Below, piece by piece: positions 1-5,622 of a DNA stretch of 6,644 bases. Under the pieces are notes generated by a model that saw only the letters and a list, made by a program, of their open reading frames with translations, did not search any database and had not been told where the DNA came from. The DNA lies in assembly GCA_025450375.1 (NCBI GenBank), contig JANWHO010000195.1, forward strand, positions 1-6,644, in the 5' to 3' direction. Origin of the DNA: Chloroflexota bacterium. GTDB taxonomy: Bacteria; Chloroflexota; UBA5177; JANWHV01. The position numbers were made by a program, and so were the translations under genes. Numbering within the stretch: position 1 is the first letter of the stretch; the number at the start of each line of letters is the position of its first letter.

Positions 1-615
1 CCCGAGGGAGGCGGTAAGTCGGAGAGCGCGGGCTGGTTGGGCGCCTGGTTGGCCGAGCGTGGCCACGCGGTGACCATGACCCGCGAACCTGGAGGCACGG
101 CGCTCGGAGAGAGGGTGAGGGCACTGGTTTTGGCGGCGGAGGCGCCATCGCCCCTGGCTTCCCTTTTCCTTTTCTCGGCCTCGCGAACCGAGCTGGTCCA
201 GGGGGTGATTCGCCCGGCCCTGGAAGCAGGGCGGATCGTGATCTGTGACCGCCATACCGACTCCACTCTCGCCTATCAAGGCTTCGGCGATGGGCTGCCG
301 CTGGATGCCGTCCGCGCGGTAAACGGCCTGGCCACGGGCGGCATAACTCCGGACCTCACGTTCTTGCTTGATGTGCCGGCGGAAGTAGGACTGCGCCGAC
401 GGGCGGAGGATGGGGCGTGGAACGGGATGGACGCCCGCCAGTTGGACTTCCATCATCGGGTGCGTGATGGATTTTTGTGGCTTGCACGCGCCGAACCGCG
501 CCGCTGGCGCGTGATTGATGCTAGTATGACACGTGATCACGTGCGAGACGCGCTGATAGCGGGCCTTCCGGCGGGGATCGCCGGGCCCCGCCATTATAGG
601 GCGCGGAGCAGCTAG
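1..615 (+). CDS. tmk: Thymidylate kinase (dTMP kinase), 5' end cut by the window edge
   Basis: Phosphorylates dTMP to dTDP with ATP in the cytoplasm, an essential step of dTTP synthesis. The frame is open from base 1, so the start lies to the left; 204 codons are visible, and the family is usually about 205-215 residues, so only about ten residues are missing. The first visible codons, PEGGGKSES, are the end of the Walker A P-loop. Further motifs are TREPGGT (codons 26-32, dTMP binding), the DRH form of the DRY/F motif followed by STLAYQG (from codon 83), and the helix FHHRVRDGFLWLA that follows the LID, ending at VIDAS. The P-loop has no extra arginine, so it resembles the bacterial (type II) form, in which the LID supplies basic residues. 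In the LID the sequence is NGMD where I would expect NRMD or NRLD. It is followed after 19 bases by darA on the same strand, an arrangement typical of Firmicutes and Chloroflexi. The TTG at 37 is not the start, because the P-loop lies before it. Confidence 0.95.
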   Translation, partial: PEGGGKSESAGWLGAWLAERGHAVTMTREPGGTALGERVRALVLAAEAPSPLASLFLFSASRTELVQGVIRPALEAGRIVICDRHTDSTLAYQGFGDGLPLDAVRAVNGLATGGITPDLTFLLDVPAEVGLRRRAEDGAWNGMDARQLDFHHRVRDGFLWLARAEPRRWRVIDASMTRDHVRDALIAGLPAGIAGPRHYRARSS

Positions 616-617
616 GC

Positions 618-626
618 AAGGGAGGG
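618..626 (+). promoter_or_regulatory. Ribosome binding site fixing the GTG start of darA
   Basis: AAGGGAGGG is a strong Shine-Dalgarno sequence. Its GGAGG core ends 9 bases before the GTG at 635 but 15 bases before the in-frame ATG at 641. It therefore favours the GTG, which also gives the MKM start seen in other family members. Confidence 0.75.
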
Positions 627-634
627 CGCCTGAG

Positions 635-964
635 GTGAAAATGCTGTTTTGCATCGTGCAGAACGAGGATGCCGGTGGTTTGGTCACCGCGTTGACCAAG
701 GAGGGCTATCGGAGTACCCGCTATCAGTCACATGGGGGCTTCTTGCGCCAGGGAAACGCGACCATCCTCGTGGGGGCTCCGGACGAGAAGGTAGGAGACG
801 TGATCGCGGTAGTTCGCCGCAGTTGCCGAACCCGCACCCAATACATCAATCCGCTGCCGCCGATGATGGAGCCGGGCGAGTTCTACATGCCCAATCCGGT
901 GGATGTCCAGCTAGGCGGAGCCACGATCTTTGTTCTGGATGTAGCCCATTTCGAGCAGGTATAG
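635..964 (+). CDS. darA: Cyclic-di-AMP receptor, PII-like (YaaQ/DarA/PstA family, DUF970)
   Basis: Small cytoplasmic PII-like protein, expected to form a trimer that binds cyclic-di-AMP between subunits; its downstream target is poorly known in most species. The 109 residues match the family length exactly and appear to align without gaps to Staphylococcus aureus PstA as I remember it. Of the ligand contacts reported there, R26, T28, F36, L37, N41, G47 and Q108 are all present at the same numbers; only position 24 differs (G here, N in PstA). The signature G-G-F-L-R-Q-G-N-A-T (34-43) and GGATIFVLDV near the C-terminus (94-103) are clear. The GTG start is supported by the ribosome binding site and by the family's MKM N-terminus. 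It sits 19 bases after tmk and is probably co-transcribed with it. In Firmicutes yaaR and holB usually follow; here a convergent gene ends 7 bases away. Whether the organism makes cyclic-di-AMP cannot be seen here. Confidence 0.93.
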   Translation: MKMLFCIVQNEDAGGLVTALTKEGYRSTRYQSHGGFLRQGNATILVGAPDEKVGDVIAVVRRSCRTRTQYINPLPPMMEPGEFYMPNPVDVQLGGATIFVLDVAHFEQV

Positions 965-971
965 GGACTGG

Positions 972-1490
972 TCAGGGTTTCGTGGTCTTGGTCGGGTCCG
1001 GCGCCTGCACCGCGAAGCGTGTGTAGGCTTGCAGCTTTTGAGAATAAGAGACGCCAATAGTGATCGGGGCTCGGTGGCTGGTCCCGAGGTTGTAATTGAT
1101 CAGGAAGGCATGCTTCGAGTATCCGGTGCCGTCGGTCAAGACCTTAACGGCATCCGAGGTGCCGTCCGGGTAACCGATCTTATAGGTCAGTAAAATATGC
1201 GCCAGCCCCCGCAAGCGCACCGAGAAGGTTTCATAATGTCCGGCAATTACGGTTCGAGGGAAGTTCTGGACCGTCAGAATAGGCGGACCATTGTACGCGG
1301 TGGGATTAGGGGCGGCCGTCGCCGGTGCTCCGGGATCAGGCGTGGCCGTTCCCAGCGAACCCGAACTGGCGCTCGCGGTGCGATTTCCCAGATAGAGGCC
1401 CGCTGCTCCCGCGCACTCCAGAGCTACCAAAATCACCAGCACGACGACCAAAGCGCCGCGCGACAACCCACTGAAGGGCTTGGACAGCAT
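972..1490 (-). CDS. Membrane-anchored exported protein of unknown function
   Basis: I do not recognise this 172-residue protein. Positive residues at the N-terminus (K4, R11) are followed by a hydrophobic stretch at about 12-34, either a single membrane anchor with the rest outside or an uncleaved or cleavable signal (possible cleavage after N-R-T-A-S-A). C26 follows L-E, which is a poor lipobox, so a lipoprotein is unlikely. Residues 38-68 are a low-complexity Ala/Pro/Thr/Gly linker typical of surface proteins. Residues 70-163 contain alternating hydrophobic, Thr- and Tyr-rich stretches (ILTVQNFP, FSVRLRG, LTYKIGYPDG, ITIGVSYS, TRFAVQAP), suggesting an Ig-like beta-sandwich. The C-terminus is polar (PDPTKTTKP). 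The ATG at 1490 has the ribosome binding site AAGGAGAGG 4 bases upstream (1494-1502) and a good promoter at 1542-1570. It is convergent with darA and divergent from guaB, so it is a single-gene unit. The call as a real gene rests on the signal, start site and promoter. Confidence 0.8.
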   Translation of the reverse strand: MLSKPFSGLSRGALVVVLVILVALECAGAAGLYLGNRTASASSGSLGTATPDPGAPATAAPNPTAYNGPPILTVQNFPRTVIAGHYETFSVRLRGLAHILLTYKIGYPDGTSDAVKVLTDGTGYSKHAFLINYNLGTSHRAPITIGVSYSQKLQAYTRFAVQAPDPTKTTKP

Positions 1491-1512
1491 TCGCCTCTCC
1501 TTCCACCGCGAC

Positions 1513-1540
1513 GCAAGCTTGCCGCAAGAAACCCTGCAAG
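1513..1540. repeat. Cluster of GCAAG/CTTGC units in the leader of the exported-protein gene
   Basis: Four copies of one 5-mer lie close together: GCAAG at 1513-1517, its complement CTTGC at 1518-1522, then GCAAG at 1524-1528 and 1536-1540. The first two form the perfect palindrome GCAAGCTTGC, and CTTGCCGCAAG (1518-1528) is a second, overlapping inverted repeat. The direct copies are 11 and 12 bases apart, about one helical turn. The cluster lies just downstream of the putative -10 box of the minus-strand promoter, where a repressor site could act. A role is inferred, and chance is possible for such short units. Confidence 0.35.
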
Positions 1541-1541
1541 C

Positions 1542-1570
1542 ACTGTATGCGCAGTCCGTCCGCGCGTCAA
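1542..1570 (-). promoter_or_regulatory. Sigma-70-like promoter for the exported-protein gene
   Basis: Read on the minus strand, TTGACG (1565-1570, five of six matches to the -35 consensus) is followed by a 17-base spacer and TACAGT (1542-1547, four of six matches to the -10 consensus). Transcription would start near 1535, giving a leader of about 45 bases that includes the ribosome binding site at 1494-1502. Confidence 0.6.
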
Positions 1571-1604
1571 TAGGAGAGCCGGTAGGTCACTAGAGGAGTC
1601 CGTC

Positions 1605-1633
1605 TTGCCCGAGTTCCGAGGCAATGCGACAAT
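1605..1633 (+). promoter_or_regulatory. Sigma-70-like promoter for guaB
   Basis: TTGCCC (1605-1610, four of six) and GACAAT (1628-1633, four of six) are separated by 17 bases. The predicted transcription start near 1640 gives a leader of roughly 38 bases to the ATG at 1678. It diverges from the promoter at 1542-1570; the two -35 boxes are 34 bases apart. I see no riboswitch-sized structure in the leader. Confidence 0.5.
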
Positions 1634-1635
1634 GA

Positions 1636-3147
<1,512 letters not shown>

Positions 3148-3156
3148 TCATCTCCC

Positions 3157-4320
3157 ATGAACGATCCATTCAGCCGTGGCCAACAGGCGCTAACCGACGC
3201 ACTTTTGCAGATTGATCGGAATATCGCGCTGGCTGAATCCAGCGTGGCCGCCGCCCTTCAGCTGGGTCTCCCCGAAGCACCTACGATGGCTTCGCGCTTA
3301 CCGGCCCTGGTCTTGCACGCCCGCCAGTTTCTCGCGACCGTTCCGGACATGGGGCAACCCCAGCGGTGGGGTGAGGCGCGTCGATTGCTGGACCAAGCGC
3401 GCTCGTACGATTCGCTTTTCGCCCCGTATTTGATATTGGGTCAAAGGGTGGCCGCCGCGAAACAAGCGACTGCCGACCACCTACAGCGAACCCGCGCGGC
3501 CGAGGAAGCGGCCAGGCGAGCTCGGCGCGAGGCTGAGACCGGGGCGAAACTTCAGGAAGCACGGAGACGCTTTTCACTCGGCCGCCAGATGCTGGCCGAC
3601 ATGGGTTTGCGGCGCGGCCCCGGATACGACGACGCGGCCTGGCAAGAAGCCGTGCGGAGCCTGGCCAGCACACTGGCGGCGCAGGACGTGCGTTTGGGTG
3701 GGGCGGCGGCGAGCATCCGGGATGGGGACTTTGACCAGGCCGAGAGCCAGCTCGATCAGACGTTGGGCGAGTTGCAAGGGGGAACCGACATGGCCCAAAG
3801 GGCTTGGGCGGTTGCCGCGGTCCAATCGGCGGCCCCGCGGCCCGATCAGGGAATCACGGTCCCGATGCCACACCTGGGTCCGGTGGGACCGCCGCCGGCC
3901 GAACCGTATTTACGGCCGCATTCATCCGTACCCGTGCTTCCCGCCAGGCAGGTGCCTCGCGCCGTCTCGTTGATTGAGACCCGGACCGGCACCTTGTTTC
4001 GCTGCGAGGTCGATTCAGCCACGATCGGCCGTGGGCTGGATTCACCGCGAGTCGCGGATGACAAAAGCGCGTATCTTGATGTGTCTCGGGCCTGCGATGC
4101 AGGCGAGGCGGAATATCTAGGGGTTTCCCGACGCCATGCCGAATTGCGCCGAGAACCAACCGGCTGGGCCATTATCGACCTGGAGAGTACGAACGGCACC
4201 AGATTGCGCCATCAGGGGCAAAAGACCTGGACTGAGTTAGCGCCCCGTCAGCCCTCGCCGCTTGCCGAGGGCGACGCGCTCCAGTTTGGCCTCCTCGAGG
4301 TGGTGGTGGCTTTTTCTTGA
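3157..4320 (+). CDS. FHA-domain protein with a helical N-terminal region
   Basis: This 387-residue protein has no signal peptide or membrane segment, so it is probably cytoplasmic. Residues 1-220 are almost all helical, with Ala/Arg/Glu/Gln-rich coiled-coil-like sequence at about 103-150 and repeat-like helical pairs (for example FDQAESQLDQTLGEL near 189-203). A Pro-rich linker follows at about 225-270. The C-terminal FHA domain (about 276-386) has the G-R of strand 3-4 at 291-292, S-R-R-H at 324-327, S-T-N-G-T at 344-348 and EGDALQFG near the end, so the phosphothreonine-binding residues are present. The loop between G-R and S-R-R-H is about 31 residues, longer than in classical FHA domains but familiar from Chloroflexota-type FHA proteins. 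The ATG is 9 bases after the guaB stop with no visible Shine-Dalgarno, suggesting translational coupling. The family role is to recruit Thr-phosphorylated partners of Ser/Thr kinases; the partner here is unknown. A TPR-like N-terminus is possible but not provable by eye. Confidence 0.88.
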   Translation: MNDPFSRGQQALTDALLQIDRNIALAESSVAAALQLGLPEAPTMASRLPALVLHARQFLATVPDMGQPQRWGEARRLLDQARSYDSLFAPYLILGQRVAAAKQATADHLQRTRAAEEAARRARREAETGAKLQEARRRFSLGRQMLADMGLRRGPGYDDAAWQEAVRSLASTLAAQDVRLGGAAASIRDGDFDQAESQLDQTLGELQGGTDMAQRAWAVAAVQSAAPRPDQGITVPMPHLGPVGPPPAEPYLRPHSSVPVLPARQVPRAVSLIETRTGTLFRCEVDSATIGRGLDSPRVADDKSAYLDVSRACDAGEAEYLGVSRRHAELRREPTGWAIIDLESTNGTRLRHQGQKTWTELAPRQPSPLAEGDALQFGLLEVVVAFS

Positions 4321-4333
4321 GCCCGAGCCAACC

Positions 4334-4405
4334 GCCGACTGAGGTCGGCTGGGAGGACGATGGCCTCCGGCTGAGGCCGGATGGCAGGGTCGACGGCTGA
4401 GGCCG
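4334..4405 (+). repeat. Three short hairpins with identical TGAG loops
   Basis: In the gap after the FHA gene there are three related inverted repeats: GCCGAC-TGAG-GTCGGC (4334-4349), TCCGGC-TGAG-GCCGGA (4366-4381) and CGGC-TGAG-GCCG (4394-4405). The first two have perfect 6-bp stems, the third a 4-bp stem. The loops begin at 4340, 4372 and 4398, so the units are 32 and 26 bases apart. The stems differ by paired changes (A/T in one, G/C in another) while the loop is constant, which suggests structure rather than plain duplication. The function is unknown: mRNA 3'-end protection, a protein-binding site or decayed tandem duplication are all possible. Confidence 0.6.
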
Positions 4406-4425
4406 GGCGTGGACGACCCGTTTTT
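4404..4425 (+). terminator. Possible intrinsic terminator of the guaB-FHA unit
   Basis: CGGG-CG-TGGA-CG-A-CCCG (one bulged A) forms a short GC-rich hairpin at 4404-4420 and is followed directly by TTTTT at 4421-4425. The stem is short, so efficiency is uncertain. Its left arm overlaps the right arm of the third TGAG hairpin, so the two structures exclude each other. No matching A-run exists for the convergent minus-strand gene. Confidence 0.5.
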
Positions 4426-4438
4426 GGCTAGTTGGCCC

Positions 4439-5464
4439 TCATGATGCATGGGCCCCGGCGGCAGCGAGATAGCGATCGAAATGGGCCGGATCATAGTGAG
4501 GATTTGGGATTCCCGGTTCCTCCCCAGCCAGTAGCTGATCCAGCACCACTTGCACCGCATCCTCGTCGTTACTGACCGTGAGGCGGCGGGCAAACGGCAA
4601 GACATCCTTTGGGGCATTGGCGACCGCAATTCCGCAGCCGGCGCGGGCCATCATCTCCACGTCGTTCCAGTTGTCACCGATGCACACGGTTTCCGCCAAG
4701 CCAAACCCCAGAAGATTCGCCACGTGCAGGGCGGCGGATGCCTTGTCGCACAGTTGGTGAAAGACCTCCATGAAATGGGCATCCAGGGCCGCGCTCTCGG
4801 AAATAATCACCCGGCAGCCAGGGGAGATAAGCCGTGCCGCCGCTTGATGCAGCGGTTCACGGGGTCCGATCACCGCCAGTTGCAATGGGTCGTCCGTCAG
4901 ATCCCAGCTTTCATACGGCCTCCGCTCCACCGTGTGCCGGTGCCGGGATAGGTATTGGGCGGTAGCCGCGTTATCGAAGCTATCCGGCCCCGTGAAGAGC
5001 CGTTGCTCATGAACTCGGTCATCGTACACGATCGGTTGCAAGCCCATATCGATCAAGATGCGGGCGGCGAGCATGGCCTGGTCACGGGCCAGCGGGTTCC
5101 GATAGAACACGGTGGTGCCATCGGTGCTGGCTACCACCGCGCCGCCCTGGAGGACGATCGGCGGCAGACACACGATAGTCGGGAGGGGATGGGCGGAAGC
5201 TTCGGCATCTCCTGGAAGGAGACCAAGTTCGGTCAGAATGTCGACCGTGGTGGCGAATCGGCGCCCAGTGGCCAGCGTGACCACAATCCCCGCCGCGCGC
5301 GCTCTCTGGGTGGCCGCGATGGTCGTGGCGCGAAGGGAGCCCGTGGAATCGAGGAGGGTACCATCAATGTCGCTAATCAGCAATCGGTAGGGGCTTGGGG
5401 CGCGTTCGGATGGGCGTGGCAGGCTGGCCGGTGGGGTCGGGCTGGGGTTGGATTCTGTTGTCAC
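4439..5464 (-). CDS. Cof-type HAD-IIB family phosphatase
   Basis: Haloacid dehalogenase superfamily hydrolase with a C2B-type cap, a family that mostly dephosphorylates sugar phosphates, nucleotides or cofactor precursors; the substrate cannot be told from sequence. All four core motifs are present in its 341 residues: D32-I-D34-G-T-L-L (nucleophile and acid/base), T66 in LATGR, K241 in CDKASAA, and G-D264-N-W-N-D268 for Mg2+. The cap lies at about 115-225. The family is usually 260-290 residues; the extra length comes from a Pro/Ser-rich N-terminal tail (2-25), an insert near 84-102 and a short C-terminal tail. The start is GTG at 5464; an in-frame TAG lies five codons upstream, and the next candidate (TTG at Leu28) would cut into the first beta strand. 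The ribosome binding site is weak. It has a possible promoter at 5486-5516 and converges with the FHA gene. Confidence 0.92.
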   Translation of the reverse strand: MTTESNPSPTPPASLPRPSERAPSPYRLLISDIDGTLLDSTGSLRATTIAATQRARAAGIVVTLATGRRFATTVDILTELGLLPGDAEASAHPLPTIVCLPPIVLQGGAVVASTDGTTVFYRNPLARDQAMLAARILIDMGLQPIVYDDRVHEQRLFTGPDSFDNAATAQYLSRHRHTVERRPYESWDLTDDPLQLAVIGPREPLHQAAARLISPGCRVIISESAALDAHFMEVFHQLCDKASAALHVANLLGFGLAETVCIGDNWNDVEMMARAGCGIAVANAPKDVLPFARRLTVSNDEDAVQVVLDQLLAGEEPGIPNPHYDPAHFDRYLAAAGAHAS

Positions 5465-5485
5465 TTCTTGTCCAATCTATAGGGA

Positions 5486-5516
5486 AGTGTAGCATCGCTT
5501 CCGGCTTCCCCGCCAA
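5486..5516 (-). promoter_or_regulatory. Possible promoter of the HAD phosphatase gene
   Basis: On the minus strand TACACT (5486-5491) is preceded by TG at 5493-5494, forming an extended -10 element. TTGGCG (5511-5516) could serve as -35, but the 19-base spacing is longer than ideal. Transcription would start near 5479, leaving a leader of about 15 bases, which fits the weak ribosome binding site. An alternative -10 is TATAGA nearer the gene. Confidence 0.35.
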
Positions 5517-5518
5517 AT

Positions 5519-5543
5519 TGATGCGCTTTACGGGTGCGCATCA
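5519..5543. repeat. 25-base inverted repeat between the PIG-V-like and HAD genes
   Basis: On the plus strand TGATGCGC (5519-5526) and GCGCATCA (5536-5543) are perfect 8-base inverted repeats around a 9-base centre. It lies immediately upstream of the putative -35 box of the HAD gene and about 80 bases after the stop of the upstream minus-strand gene. It could be an operator for a dimeric regulator. Read as RNA on the minus strand it is a hairpin followed by ATTTGG, a poor T-run, so a weak terminator is the alternative. Confidence 0.45.
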
Positions 5544-5622
5544 CCTTCGAGGCAAGGACGCCAACCTGATTCGCGGTCCCTGGAGTTCGCCCGCACCCAT
5601 AAAATGAGAGACGTACCCCACT

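Noticed and set aside
649..1026. Open frame of 125 codons overlapping darA in another frame
   Set aside because: The product is Arg/Gly/Ser-rich without any recognisable motif and overlaps a clear PII-like receptor with its own ribosome binding site.
4063..4119. Apparent insertion in the FHA domain between G-R and S-R-R-H as a novelty
   Set aside because: A longer loop ending in G-V-S-R-R-H is familiar from FHA proteins of Chloroflexota and related groups, so it supports lineage rather than novelty.
4955..5482. Open frame of 175 codons on the plus strand opposite the HAD phosphatase
   Set aside because: It is antisense to motifs I and II of the phosphatase and encodes Gly/Arg-rich low-complexity sequence.
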